64,000 nt of DNA from Paenibacillus sp. sptzw28 (lineage in GTDB: Bacteria; Bacillota; Bacilli; Paenibacillales; Paenibacillaceae): the NCBI RefSeq assembly GCF_019550795.1, contig NZ_CP080545.1:5375501-5439500 (forward strand), read 5' to 3'. Shown here piece after piece: positions 17,740 through 27,127 of the stretch. Numbering within the stretch: the first letter of the stretch is position 1; every line of letters starts with the position of its first letter. The notes beneath the pieces were generated by a model. That model was not told the DNA's origin, searched no databases, and saw only the letters and a list, made by a program, of their open reading frames with translations. The position numbers were made by a program, and so were the translations under genes.

Positions 17740-17755
17740 AGCTGAAACGGATAAT

Positions 17756-17800
17756 AAATAAGCAGCACATCCTCCACTCAAGAGGGTGTGCTGCTTATTT
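17756..17800. terminator. Bidirectional terminator
   Basis: A long stem, AAATAAGCAGCACA paired with TGTGCTGCTTATTT, lies between the convergent gbsR-like and yhaM genes. A- and T-rich ends on both sides let it serve both strands. Confidence 0.85.
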
Positions 17801-17853
17801 GCTGCTGCTTCCAATGTGATGAGCTCAAGTCCGGTGAAATTAGATACCCGGTA

Positions 17854-18840
17854 TTACCTTAATGAGTATGGAATTTCGGAATGCTTACTATTCATGCGGT
17901 AAATCGCCTTGTTCTCAAGTCCCCTGATCATCGGCGTCCACTCTTCCGTCTCCGGGGTTGAACTGAGCGCATCCTCAACCATTTGAAGCTTCGCATCCAG
18001 CGCGTCGATATGATGCAGCGCAACCGCCTCTGCCGTTTGCGGCTGGACAGGGCTGCCCCATTCGCCGAGGTTATGGTGTGAGAGAACCAAGTGCTGCAGG
18101 GCCAGGACGCGATCGGACTCGAAGCCGATTTCACACCTAATCGCGGCCTCGGTTATCCAGTTCGACGCCATCGCAATGTGCCCCACCAGCTTCCCCTGCA
18201 CGCTGTAGTCGGATACGATCCCGAGCCGGGCGATCATCTCTTCCGGTTTAGCGATATCATGAAGGATGATGCCTGCTTTAATGTAATCGGCGTTAAGAAA
18301 AGGACGCTGCTTGCAGATAAATTCACCGACTTCCAGCATGCGAACAATATGATAGGCAAGTCCGGCAAAATAAGCATGATGATGCGTCTTCGCAGCCGGA
18401 TAATGCATGAGCTTCTCTTCCACTTTATCCACACAATAGGAGACGATTATCTTGATTTCCGGATCGGTAATCGTGCGAAGAACATTTTTAATCGTATGAA
18501 TGAGATCGGCCGGGCGGATCGGCGCCGAACGGACGAAATCCGTGACAGCTACACCGTCTTCGGCGGTCGTGTTGCGGATTCGGAGGATTTTCACCTGCAG
18601 CTTCTCGCGGTAGGTTTGGACGATGCCCTGAACCTTGACGAGTCCCATGGGGAAGAATGCATCTTTATCTGCCGCCGCGACGTCCCAGTACTTGGCCGGC
18701 AGCTGCCCGCTCGAGTCGCATAAGACGATATCCATATAATCTTTGGCCGGCGTGTTGTTGGTTTGCTTAACCTCTACTTCTTTCAGTAAATAAAAGCCGG
18801 TGAATTCGTCTTTATCTTTCAATTGGTTGATCATTGTCAT
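17854..18840 (-). CDS. yhaM: 3'-5' exoribonuclease YhaM
   Basis: A 328-residue protein with an N-terminal OB fold (about residues 10-95, including DIVLCDSSGQLPAKYWDV) and a C-terminal HD phosphohydrolase domain. The HD motif is GIILHDIAKPEE near residue 200, preceded by KTHHHAYFAGLAYHIVRM and followed by LSHHNLGEWGSP. This combination and length are characteristic of the Bacillota RNase YhaM, which trims RNA 3' ends. GGGAGG precedes the ATG. It stands alone, with a shared terminator downstream. Confidence 0.92.
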   Translation of the reverse strand: MTMINQLKDKDEFTGFYLLKEVEVKQTNNTPAKDYMDIVLCDSSGQLPAKYWDVAAADKDAFFPMGLVKVQGIVQTYREKLQVKILRIRNTTAEDGVAVTDFVRSAPIRPADLIHTIKNVLRTITDPEIKIIVSYCVDKVEEKLMHYPAAKTHHHAYFAGLAYHIVRMLEVGEFICKQRPFLNADYIKAGIILHDIAKPEEMIARLGIVSDYSVQGKLVGHIAMASNWITEAAIRCEIGFESDRVLALQHLVLSHHNLGEWGSPVQPQTAEAVALHHIDALDAKLQMVEDALSSTPETEEWTPMIRGLENKAIYRMNSKHSEIPYSLR

Positions 18841-19171
18841 GTCAGTAATTTCCTCCCGGTATTGATAGGAACATTATACTATAAAAGCGTGGCGTATGGT
18901 TGACAGCGAACATTCATTCTCTTGTAGAGGCAAATGTTCGTTGACCATAATTTCGTTAGCTGGGCGAAGCAAGACGAAATTTCCGTCATGCCCTTAACCG
19001 AGAATACGGTGAGGGTTCTTACCGAGGAGGCGGGAATGACATTCGGGAATGGGTGGATTCGAAGTGCCTGAAGCAGCCGGTTCCGCCCCGAAAAAGACGA
19101 AGGCTGTCAAGGTTTCGCCGAATGTGGATGGCAAACTCTTAACAGGGGTTCAAATCGCATCGACCATGAAA
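18841..19171. other. Intergenic region with a 45-codon open frame of uncertain status
   Basis: There is no clear gene here. An open frame at 18934-19071 on the plus strand (starting MFVDHNFVSWAKQDEI) has codon-like composition but no good ribosome binding site, and may be the remnant of a larger gene. Nothing else is recognisable before the terminator at 19172. Confidence 0.25.
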
Positions 19172-19202
19172 AAAATCCACAACCGATGTGGTTGTGGATT
19201 TT
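19172..19202 (-). terminator. Strong intrinsic terminator after two-repeat protein gene
   Basis: A perfect 13-bp stem AAAATCCACAACC/GGTTGTGGATTTT with a 5-base loop runs on the minus strand into a T-rich tract. It is about 165 bases past the stop of the gene ending at 19369. Confidence 0.8.
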
Positions 19203-19368
19203 CGCTTTCATCGCCTTTATTTCGAAAAAAGACAGAGCCAAGCCGCTTGTTACGGTCAAGCTGAAGGCGATGGAACTAAAGCTGTTATCTTATTCGGCAA
19301 GTTCTATCCTTTATCCGGTTACTGCGTACTTGTGTATTTGAGAATGGATTTAGACCTGGACCTATAAG

Positions 19369-20079
19369 TCAAGTTATAGTGGCTCTCCAAGACCCTCCGC
19401 CTTGCGTACATGTATACGTGCCTGTTACCGTCCTGCCGTCCCCGGCGATGGTGCCGGTGTAGTTGCAGTCGTTTCCATCGCTGCTGTTTCTGCGCAAAAC
19501 CTGGACGTTGTTGCCGAATATATTGATCGTCAATACAGCCGTTATATCCTGTGCCCCGGCCATCGTCCATCTTGCATCGAAAATGTTGCTGTTTCCACGA
19601 CGAACCCACACGCCGTTCCAGCCGCCTTCTTGTTCATACCAGACTCTGCCTAAACGGACTCTCTCGCGCCGAATGATCGTGGCCGTCCAAGAGCCTCCGC
19701 CCCGGATACATCGATATGTCCCGGAAACCGTACGGCCATCTCCGGAGAGCGTTCCTGTGTAGTCGCAGTCATTGCCGTCACTGCTGTTTCGCCGCTGGAC
19801 ATAAACAAAGCTGCCGAAAATAAAGATCCTCAAAACAGCTGTTATAGGCTGCGCCCCAGGCATCGTCCATGTGGCATCGAAGATGTTGCTGTTCCCCCGC
19901 CTGCGCCACAGCCCGCTCCAAGGACCTTCTTGTTCGTGCCATTCAACGCCCAAATCTTGCTGGCCGCCTGGGAAGCCGAAAGGAAAAAATTGACGGTCAC
20001 CATACGGGTCGTAACCGGATGGATGGTAAACGTATGGACTGAAATCATATTCATATGGACTGTAATCGTAAGGATACAT
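19369..20079 (-). CDS. Two-repeat protein of unknown function
   Basis: A 236-residue protein. The first 45 residues are rich in Tyr, Pro and Asp (YDYSPYEYDFSPYVY), followed by two tandem copies of a roughly 90-residue module. Each module begins with W-x-EQEG, has RRGNSNIFDA-x-WTM, then RRNSSDGNDC and YTGT-x-x-GDGRTV-x-GTY-x-C, and ends GGGSW-x-ATI. The pattern suggests a beta-sheet domain with one conserved cysteine pair per repeat. There is no signal peptide, so location (spore surface or cytoplasm) is unclear; the Tyr-rich start is reminiscent of coat-type proteins. GAGGGAG precedes the ATG. It follows the truncated PL8 lyase on the same strand. Confidence 0.7.
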   Translation of the reverse strand: MYPYDYSPYEYDFSPYVYHPSGYDPYGDRQFFPFGFPGGQQDLGVEWHEQEGPWSGLWRRRGNSNIFDATWTMPGAQPITAVLRIFIFGSFVYVQRRNSSDGNDCDYTGTLSGDGRTVSGTYRCIRGGGSWTATIIRRERVRLGRVWYEQEGGWNGVWVRRGNSNIFDARWTMAGAQDITAVLTINIFGNNVQVLRRNSSDGNDCNYTGTIAGDGRTVTGTYTCTQGGGSWRATIT

Positions 20080-20155
20080 GGATGATCTACTCCCTCGTTG
20101 TATCTTATTTCGTACTATTTTATGTTGGGTTTACGCCTATGGTACCTATAGACGC

Positions 20156-22609
20156 CTATTTTGTGCCGCTGTTAACCGTGCTGCTGGCCGTCACCGGTTT
20201 GTTCAATGCCAAGTTGGTAGCGGAAGAAGTTGTCGCTCCCGTGGAATTGCCGAATTTTGCTTTGAACGTCTTGCCGTACGCGCCGTTCACGTTGACGGTC
20301 ATTTTGATCGTGGGCTCCAGCTGCGTCACGGTAATCTGGCTGTCGTTCTCCAGGATGCCGTAAACCGCTTTGTTCACTTCAATCTCGATCGTACCATTGT
20401 TTTGCTGAGTGGGATCGGCGACCGACACCTCGATGCCGTCGGCGTTTTCCTGGACGACTACGGATGCTTTCTTATCGCTGGTCACGATGCCGACGGATTT
20501 CACTGCATCTTTCCAGAAATTCACCGCCGTTATATTCAGCTTGTTTTCTCTCACGCCATGGGCTTCGTCCGACTGTTCAAGAACGGTAAACTCGGGAGCA
20601 GACGCGTAGCCGTTAACCTGCACGGGCGACATGCCCGGCAGCAGAGCGTAAGCGTAGCTGCCCGCGCTCGGATTCACGCCATGGTCGAACCATACGTTCA
20701 GGTAATTCCGCTTGTGAACCGTACTCCCCGCGTCGCCTGTGACGCCTGTGTTTCGGTTGATGTCGGACCACTTTCCGCTGCGTTCCTCCCTTACGCCCTG
20801 CAGCGTGGGAGAGCCGGGAAAGTAATACCCGATGTCGGCGCCGGAGGAAGCCGTCCCCCGCAAATGCATCCAGTTCACGCCCGTCATCGTCGCAGACCAT
20901 CCGAGCGAAGCCGGATAGACAGCCCCATTCACGGTTAAAGCATTGCTGCCCGCTTCGTTCAACATCCGGTTCTCGACGATCGTTTCCACCGGCAAACCGT
21001 CCGAAGAGGAGATACCGGAACCGATGGCCACGATTTCGTTGTCGAACATAAACCACGATTTCTTCGCCGTCAGCGACTCCCCGTTCGGCGCCAGCTCCAT
21101 GCCGGCCGCGCCGAACTCACCGAGATCCGCGCCTCCCGCCCATTTGCTCATATTGGGATGGAAGTTGGAGTTTTTGTTCTGCTGGACGGTCGTCCCTGCC
21201 AGGCGGTGCGCATTCACAGTCGGATGATACTCCTGATCGTAGGCGCCGAGGTCATTGTTATACAGGTAAGTGGCTCCCTGTCCGTAATGCCAGCCGTGAA
21301 GGTTCTCGGCATTGATGTATTCGTAGTTAATCACATGGCCGTTCATGGCCACGCCAAACGCATAACCCCGCCGGCTGTGCACGACGCGGTCCATTCTCGC
21401 AAACGTCCGGTGCGTCGACAAACCGCCGGGGGAGGCGACATTCGAGATGATCGAATTCACCTTGGTGAGCGTAAAAATCGATACGTCAAGATCAAACGGC
21501 CGGAATGTATCCGCTTTCACATGGTATTTGACGAATTGTTCCATTCGCGTCTTATGGGCGGGATCCGACCCTTGCGCCAGCAAAATGATGCTTTCAAGAA
21601 TGTCGTGGCCGATCACATGCTCTTGGGCATTCGGACGGGATATTTCTCTTCCCTGTACGAACGACATGACGCCTCCTTTGTACAGAAACGGTGCGAAGGC
21701 ATTTTCCGTCCATTCGTAAATAACCTGTTTTTTCAATCGATTGATGTCCCAGGCTGTGCCTGCCACAACGTAGATGATTTCGGCAACCGAGTTGTAAAAG
21801 CCCCTGCCGTACCCGGCGTTGTAGGGGTTTCCGGGATAGCCGGGCGTGCCCGGGCTGTTCGTGCCGGTGTGGTCGATGTAAGAGCCGTCGTCAAAAAAAC
21901 CGTTTCCATTCGTGGATTTATACTTCAAGGCATCTTCGGTCGTCGTTTTGACGGCATTCAGACCGGCTCCGTTTTTCTTCAGGATGTTGTTCAGCATCAG
22001 GATTTTCGTGCCCCACAATCCGTTTGCGTCCGCGGACCCCTGGTGGAGCCTGTGCTTGTCGATAGCGGCCGTATAGCTGCTCAGCGAGACGGCCGGTATT
22101 TTTTCATACAGAAGAATGGAGGTATCCAGCAGGTAAAAAGGGACCGTAACCTTCCACTCGAACCAGTTGCCCGGCTCCCCCGTCGCGGTCGAATACCAGT
22201 TGGCGTTCAACCATTCCAGTCCTGCAGTAATATCCGCCGCGAGCTCCTCATTGCCCTGCAGGGAAGATCCCTTCACTTGATAGCCAAGGGCCATGGCGCG
22301 AAGGCGCCAATACGAATCGCGTACATGGAATCCGTTCAAGCCGTTGTTCAAGCCGCTCCACAGGTTCGTACGGGACGGATTTTTGTCCATCGAATGCCAA
22401 TACTGCTCGGCCGTGGAGACGATTTGACCGATCTTGGCGGAAAGGAGCGGATCCGCCGGATCGAAAGCCGTCCCGCCGGTCAGCAGGTCACGGTACCGGT
22501 TTCGCATGCCGTCATACACGTCCGCCGCCGCGGAATGGCCCGCAAAGCCGACGAATGAAGCCAGCAGCATAATCATAGCGCTTACCGTCATCAGAGCTTT
22601 CCTCCACAT
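20156..22609 (-). CDS. Secreted polysaccharide lyase family 8, C-terminally truncated
   Basis: An 817-residue exported enzyme with a signal peptide (about residues 1-29). The family 8 (hyaluronate/chondroitin/xanthan lyase) pattern is clear: LWSGLNNGLNG, DDGSYIDHTGT and GYGRGFYNS for the catalytic His/Tyr region, FVQGREISR, and the beta-domain landmarks INAENLHGWHYGQGATYLYN and HRLAGTTV. These lyases cleave uronic-acid-containing chains by beta-elimination. After the catalytic and C-terminal beta domains, the start of an F5/8 (discoidin, CBM32-like) domain appears (NLALNKPVTASSTVNSGTK) and then stops at a TAG, so the carbohydrate-binding domain is nearly absent. AGGAGG lies before the ATG. 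Confidence 0.87.
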   Translation of the reverse strand: MWRKALMTVSAMIMLLASFVGFAGHSAAADVYDGMRNRYRDLLTGGTAFDPADPLLSAKIGQIVSTAEQYWHSMDKNPSRTNLWSGLNNGLNGFHVRDSYWRLRAMALGYQVKGSSLQGNEELAADITAGLEWLNANWYSTATGEPGNWFEWKVTVPFYLLDTSILLYEKIPAVSLSSYTAAIDKHRLHQGSADANGLWGTKILMLNNILKKNGAGLNAVKTTTEDALKYKSTNGNGFFDDGSYIDHTGTNSPGTPGYPGNPYNAGYGRGFYNSVAEIIYVVAGTAWDINRLKKQVIYEWTENAFAPFLYKGGVMSFVQGREISRPNAQEHVIGHDILESIILLAQGSDPAHKTRMEQFVKYHVKADTFRPFDLDVSIFTLTKVNSIISNVASPGGLSTHRTFARMDRVVHSRRGYAFGVAMNGHVINYEYINAENLHGWHYGQGATYLYNNDLGAYDQEYHPTVNAHRLAGTTVQQNKNSNFHPNMSKWAGGADLGEFGAAGMELAPNGESLTAKKSWFMFDNEIVAIGSGISSSDGLPVETIVENRMLNEAGSNALTVNGAVYPASLGWSATMTGVNWMHLRGTASSGADIGYYFPGSPTLQGVREERSGKWSDINRNTGVTGDAGSTVHKRNYLNVWFDHGVNPSAGSYAYALLPGMSPVQVNGYASAPEFTVLEQSDEAHGVRENKLNITAVNFWKDAVKSVGIVTSDKKASVVVQENADGIEVSVADPTQQNNGTIEIEVNKAVYGILENDSQITVTQLEPTIKMTVNVNGAYGKTFKAKFGNSTGATTSSATNLALNKPVTASSTVNSGTK

Positions 22610-22959
22610 GTAACAACCTCCTAAAAGTTTTTTGCGACGCTTCTTGCAAGTTACTGCTTTGCGAGCAGAAAACTCGCTTCGGCAGCCTTTGCTTAGTTTG
22701 ACCAGACTTCTTCGGCAAACCTCCCTGCGGGGCGCACTACCCGCTTCGAAAGCATCCGTTTCCTATCATATTTAAGTGATGTCGCCTCGATTCCCTTTTT
22801 TATCCTTACACGATCCATACACCTGTAATAAAATGGCTATATGGGAGGTCGGCTAATCTCCCGGAAAGGCGAGTGATGCCTGTGGAGGTAAAAGACGCTC
22901 TACGTTAATCGTCAGTTCCGGCAAATATATAGTATAGCCAAAAGGAGGCTGCACACAGT

Positions 22960-23379
22960 ATGGATAATTTTGTTCAAACACGAGTTGAAAAGCTTCGTTC
23001 TGTTGAATTAGTCGGGTTTCAAGGTGAAAATTTAGAGGACGAGCCTGAACTTTTCGATCAGCTAAAACAAACCATCGGCGAGATTGAGAAAATGAAGCAG
23101 TATTTAGTAATTTTGCCCGGAATCCGACCTCTAGTTGCTGTTGAATTCAACGCACTGGGTGATGTTCCGGAAGGAATGACGTCTTTTACTATTCCCGAAG
23201 GCGAATATGTCATCTTTAATTTCGAAAAAAAGTATGTCGGTGAATTCTGGAGTAAAATTTGTACCGAAGAAAACCAAGCAAGATATAGTATTGATTTGTC
23301 AAAACCAAGATACGAAATATTTACACCAGACCTTCAACCCACAGAGACACTGGCATGGTATATCCCAACTAAATGTTAA
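22960..23379 (+). CDS. GyrI-like small-molecule-binding domain protein
   Basis: A 139-residue stand-alone effector-binding domain of the GyrI/AraC C-terminal type. It has VELVGFQGENL at the start, the RPLVAVEF strand, then SFTIPEGEYVIFNFE and the closing PRYEIFTPDLQPTETLAWYIP segment that forms the last strand of the fold. AAAAGGAGG lies upstream. Such proteins bind hydrophobic or cationic small molecules, and some are hydrolases. No partner gene is evident nearby, and it is followed by a terminator. Confidence 0.75.
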   Translation: MDNFVQTRVEKLRSVELVGFQGENLEDEPELFDQLKQTIGEIEKMKQYLVILPGIRPLVAVEFNALGDVPEGMTSFTIPEGEYVIFNFEKKYVGEFWSKICTEENQARYSIDLSKPRYEIFTPDLQPTETLAWYIPTKC

Positions 23380-23481
23380 GCGGAGAACGATAGTACAAAC
23401 AGCGGTAGTGAAGGACTTTTTGTCTCGTTCTTTCCGATTTTTGGGATGAGTCTAATACTTTGTTTTCCCAGAAAAAGAAAT

Positions 23482-23509
23482 AGACCGCCCTCGCCAAAGG
23501 CTGCGGTCT
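23482..23509. terminator. Probable bidirectional terminator
   Basis: Stem AGACCGC/GCGGTCT, flanked by A-rich and T-rich tracts, lies about 100 bases after the GyrI-like gene. Confidence 0.6.
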
Positions 23510-23611
23510 GTTTCTGCACCAAGTCGAACGCTTACTTTTGCAGGAACCTCCTCAGTTCGTTCTCGTTCACTTGTCATGAAGATGAGAGCTGGAAATGAAT
23601 TTCGGAGAACA

Positions 23612-24301
23612 TTATTTAGATGACTGCAGCTTTGCCTTTTGATTATGCTCGGCTCTTAAAGCAGCGTCAGTTATGTTCGCGGACTGGACGGCATCATAGA
23701 TTTGATTTATTTCCGGTTCGGTGAGTAAAGGCTTGTCCGACATTGCTCGAATTCGGCTGATCTTCCGATTTATGAACTCCGAAAGCTCCGTATCGTATAC
23801 GATAAGCTCGTCGGAAGCGATTTTGCGAAGCTCCGGATCAATACTGAAACGGCAGCGCATCGTGAACGAAACTATGGATATGTAGGTTAAGGCAGGGAAA
23901 ACCCTCAGCACATTCTCCAAGGCCTTAATATGGCCATAATTTTGCATCAGCGGATTGTACATATTAAACCGGTTGCTTACCCGCCAATTCCTATCGGATC
24001 GACCACCCTTGATCTCTCCATTATAATTCTTCGTCTCAATCACAAAGAGTCCATAGGGCGATATGACGACATGGTCAATTTGAGAGTAACCGGACCGTGA
24101 CTTACTGTTCTTGACCATAATATCGCTTAGATATTTGCATTCCTTCGGAAGTTGATCCAATTGGATGTTGATCTTATACTCACCGAGCTCGCCAATACGC
24201 GTAGACTCTATTTTCCGCTTCGGCGGTGAAGCTGTCTTGGCCGGTGGTTTCTTAGCCGGTGCCTTGTCGGATGTAAACCAGCTTAGAAGCTTCTTTAACA
24301 T
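23612..24301 (-). CDS. NERD-domain protein (nuclease-related)
   Basis: A 229-residue protein. A Lys/Pro-rich linker (KAPAKKPPAKTASPPKRK) precedes a NERD domain at about residues 36-150. The restriction-endonuclease-like core is visible as GELGEYKI (Glu), QIDHVVIS (Asp) and IETKNYNG (Glu-x-Lys), so the catalytic triad appears intact. NERD domains occur in DNA-processing and defence contexts. The gene lies 31 bases downstream of a TM/zinc protein on the same strand, which suggests a two-gene unit. Confidence 0.82.
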   Translation of the reverse strand: MLKKLLSWFTSDKAPAKKPPAKTASPPKRKIESTRIGELGEYKINIQLDQLPKECKYLSDIMVKNSKSRSGYSQIDHVVISPYGLFVIETKNYNGEIKGGRSDRNWRVSNRFNMYNPLMQNYGHIKALENVLRVFPALTYISIVSFTMRCRFSIDPELRKIASDELIVYDTELSEFINRKISRIRAMSDKPLLTEPEINQIYDAVQSANITDAALRAEHNQKAKLQSSK

Positions 24302-24332
24302 GTTATTACTCTCCTCATTCTCAGTTGATTGC

Positions 24333-24794
24333 TTAATCGCAAGGTTTACGATTTTTGATGCCGGAAACAGGTGTTATCTTTTGATGATCATAGCAGTAAA
24401 CTTTATGGTTAAATTGTTGAGGTCGACTCAAACAATACTGCCTCACTTTTTCACTCACAGTTTCCCCGCACTTTGCACATGTGTAAGTACTGATATCAAT
24501 TTCTGTTTCATCGTCCTGTGTGAGGTTATGTTTCTTTCTTTGCTCCGACAAGAACACGAAAAGAATTCGAATGACGAACAAGATACAAAGTATCACGAAA
24601 GCAATATTTAAATATGAATCGTCTATCTTAAGTTCAGGTACCCCAGTTACTTGCAAAACAAAATGCTCTAGAACATATATGAGCACCTTAAAACATACGA
24701 CCAAACCTAATGCTCTCACCAATAATAAAGAAATAGAAGATTTCCCTTTGCGCATCTCTCTTATACGTCCTTTGCTCATTTTATATTGAGTCAA
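24333..24794 (-). CDS. Two-TM protein with C-terminal zinc-ribbon-like domain
   Basis: A 153-residue protein with two hydrophobic segments (about residues 20-50 and 62-84) and a cytoplasmic tail carrying CAKCGETV, then YCLSRPQQFNHKVYCYDHQ, which looks like a four-ligand zinc site of the kind fused to some NERD proteins. It probably forms a functional unit with the NERD gene just downstream, perhaps anchoring it at the membrane; this is inferred from position and domain pairing. Confidence 0.6.
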   Translation of the reverse strand: MTQYKMSKGRIREMRKGKSSISLLLVRALGLVVCFKVLIYVLEHFVLQVTGVPELKIDDSYLNIAFVILCILFVIRILFVFLSEQRKKHNLTQDDETEIDISTYTCAKCGETVSEKVRQYCLSRPQQFNHKVYCYDHQKITPVSGIKNRKPCD

Positions 24795-24975
24795 GTTCTC
24801 TCTTGTGCATATATATGGTATATCGGTTCGATCTGCTTGAATGGACAGATTAAAATATATAACTAAACTACTTTATTTGGGTGCTCTTCTTGTTACATCC
24901 TTAACCTACTCTTTCGTCTTGACATTGTCACGGGGTATCGCACACCGTCTTGATAGCTGATTGAACCAAAAAAAA

Positions 24976-25001
24976 CAAGCGCGTACAGCAATTCGCGCTT
25001 G
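24976..25001 (-). terminator. Intrinsic terminator after GH5 gene
   Basis: Stem CAAGCGCG/CGCGCTTG followed on the minus strand by an eight-T run, about 20 bases past the cellulase stop codon. Confidence 0.85.
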
Positions 25002-25021
25002 GTTTCTCACCTTATTGTAAA

Positions 25022-26698
25022 CTATTGGGGTAAGCCGGTGACGCGGCCACCCTTCACTGCCATCTGGTATTTCACAATTTGACCGCTCCAGAAATGGAAC
25101 GTGAGGTTGATTGTGCCGCCGGTCGTTTCAGCGAAGAATTTCGGCTTAATCGTGATCGTGTTATTCGCATAATCGGGGGTGAATGTATAGTTGAACTCTT
25201 TGTAGGAAGTCCAGTTATTCGGACCGGCGTTGCCGCCGCTTGCGTATACGGCTTCCATCGTGGCAAGCTGATCGCCGTTAAAGGATGTCGGAATCACCAG
25301 CCCGCCCCCGGTTGTGCCCGAAGCTTTCGACTGCACCGGCGTATTGCTGTAACGCACTTGGATTTTCCATGCAGGCCCGGAATTGAAATTCGCCGTCAAT
25401 ACCGTCTTCTCGCCGAATGAGCCCGAAGCGTACTTGGCAAGCGCACTCGCTTTGACGGTCAGTACGCTGCCGCTTAGCGTGTAGTCCGTACCGGAAACCA
25501 ACGTGTTGGAGCCGTCCTTGAGCGAGACGAAGCTGTTGCCGTTCAGGTTCAAGCCCAGCACGGCATCCTGGACTGCTGAGCCGCTCTTCAGGAAGATCAA
25601 ATCGGTATCCGCGGTGGACGAACGGCCGGTCAAGCTTTGCATGATGACATTGTAAAGGTCCGGATCGCGCCACTGATTGGTCATGCGGTTGAAACGCGAC
25701 CCGTTGTCCCACAGCATATGAGTAACGCCCTTCGATTGGGCATACTGCGTAAAATACTCGATAAACTTCAGCATCTCGCCATGCTGGGGCACACCTTCAC
25801 CGGAATCCCAGCCGAGCAGTCCGTATTCGCCGATGATGACGGGAATCCCCTTCGAGACAAACGTGTTATACACGCCATCAATCTGCGTCACGATGTCGTC
25901 AATCGATCTTTGATCGAACTTCGTGTAACCGGCGATATTCACGCTGAAGTGCCACAAGCCGTAATAATGGATCGTCGTAATCAGATTCGGATCGTTCAGT
26001 TTCGTGACCGTGCTGTTCAGCGAATCCACACGTATTTGCTCGGCATTGCAGTATAACGTCGGCAGCACGAGCGGACGAGTGGCGTTCCCTCCGCCGGTAC
26101 CCCTTACGACCTGGTGGAAGACCGTATTCAATTCATCGAGCAACGACATTTGAGTCGCTGCGTCCACACCGTCAAAGTACGGTTCGTTAATGCTCTCGAA
26201 CATAAGCTTGCTGGAGTGGTCCTTGAACCGATTGGCGATCTGCGTCCATACCGCCTTATATTGGGCAAGAACGGCGTCGTGATTCGTGGGCATCGTATTG
26301 ACCCATTGCCACGAGTCGTGGTGCAGGTTGATCATGACATAAAGACCGGCTTGCAGCGACCAGTCCACAATTTGCTGTACCCTGCTCATCCATGCCGGAT
26401 CGACTGTATAGCTCGGCGCAGAGCCCGTATGCTGTATCCAGGTCACCGGAATTCGAATGCTTTTAAAGCCTTGAGCGGCAATCTGCTGTATAAAAGCCTG
26501 TGTGACTACCGGGTTGCCCCATGAAGTTTCGTCGGCGCCCGTCGCGTCAAGCGTATTGCCCAGGTTCCATCCGGGCTGCATCGCGCTAACATAAGACTGC
26601 ATGGGAGTTGCGGCGGAAGATGAGGTCGTGAACGAAAACAATGAACACAGCATGGCGGCGGCTAACATCAGCGACAGATACTTTTTTTTCGTGTGCAT
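25022..26698 (-). CDS. Secreted GH5 endoglucanase with CBM_X2 and C-terminal carbohydrate-binding module
   Basis: A 558-residue secreted cellulase. The signal peptide covers about residues 1-30. The GH5 catalytic domain (about 35-330) has the acid/base glutamate E172 in FESINEPYF, the nucleophile E291 in IIGEYGLLGW, and NLHHDSW and HYYGLWHF cleft motifs. An X2 module (about 340-430, with LNGNSFVSLKDGSNTL and DYTLSGSVLTV) and a beta-rich C-terminal module of about 100 residues resembling a cellulose-binding domain follow. It cleaves beta-1,4-glucans outside the cell. The ATG at 26698 follows AAAGGAG. A cre-like operator upstream suggests catabolite repression. Confidence 0.9.
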   Translation of the reverse strand: MHTKKKYLSLMLAAAMLCSLFSFTTSSSAATPMQSYVSAMQPGWNLGNTLDATGADETSWGNPVVTQAFIQQIAAQGFKSIRIPVTWIQHTGSAPSYTVDPAWMSRVQQIVDWSLQAGLYVMINLHHDSWQWVNTMPTNHDAVLAQYKAVWTQIANRFKDHSSKLMFESINEPYFDGVDAATQMSLLDELNTVFHQVVRGTGGGNATRPLVLPTLYCNAEQIRVDSLNSTVTKLNDPNLITTIHYYGLWHFSVNIAGYTKFDQRSIDDIVTQIDGVYNTFVSKGIPVIIGEYGLLGWDSGEGVPQHGEMLKFIEYFTQYAQSKGVTHMLWDNGSRFNRMTNQWRDPDLYNVIMQSLTGRSSTADTDLIFLKSGSAVQDAVLGLNLNGNSFVSLKDGSNTLVSGTDYTLSGSVLTVKASALAKYASGSFGEKTVLTANFNSGPAWKIQVRYSNTPVQSKASGTTGGGLVIPTSFNGDQLATMEAVYASGGNAGPNNWTSYKEFNYTFTPDYANNTITIKPKFFAETTGGTINLTFHFWSGQIVKYQMAVKGGRVTGLPQ

Positions 26699-26784
26699 GA
26701 ATCTTCTCCTTTGTTTTTTGGATTTTCCACTGCCCGATTTATCCGGAAAAAGATGCCCTCCGCATATCCCCCTCTCAATGACCA

Positions 26785-26800
26785 TTGTAAGCGGTTCCAA
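26785..26800. promoter_or_regulatory. cre (CcpA) site upstream of cellulase
   Basis: TTGTAAGCGGTTCCAA matches the Bacillota cre consensus WTGNAARCGNWWWCAW with one mismatch and lies about 87 bases before the cellulase start. Carbon catabolite repression of an extracellular cellulase is expected. Confidence 0.6.
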
Positions 26801-27038
26801 TGATTATTTTATCATTACGCCGGTACCGGTAACACCTCAATAATTCGCCAAATTTCCATACAAAAATCCACATTCATACATTTTTTTCCATTCCATCAGG
26901 CACTGGTTAAGCTGTAAGATTCGATCTTCCCGGAATAGAAAAATGCGAAGTCATGTGCTTGATCATCTCAGGGCCTTATGCGTTTCATCGTCGGAAATTA
27001 CCCATTCTGAGCTTGAGGGATAGCCAGAAAAGAAAAAT

Positions 27039-27084
27039 GGGCTTCCCCATAACGTAGTTATGACACTACTTTACGGGGAAGCCC
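27039..27084. terminator. Terminator hairpin between cellulase promoter region and helicase pseudogene
   Basis: Stem GGGCTTCCCC/GGGGAAGCCC with an inner GTAGT/ACTAC stem, flanked by T-rich tracts on both strands. On the minus strand it would end transcripts of the helicase remnant. The remaining sequence at 26800-27038 shows no gene. Confidence 0.7.
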
Positions 27085-27127
27085 CTTTTCCGATCTCGAT
27101 CTGAATTAGTTGGATTTGCAGCTCAAC

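Noticed and set aside
21158..22558. 466-codon plus-strand open frame opposite the PL8 lyase
   Set aside because: The lyase on the minus strand has a signal peptide and all family motifs; the opposite frame has a biased His/Arg/Val composition typical of an antisense shadow.
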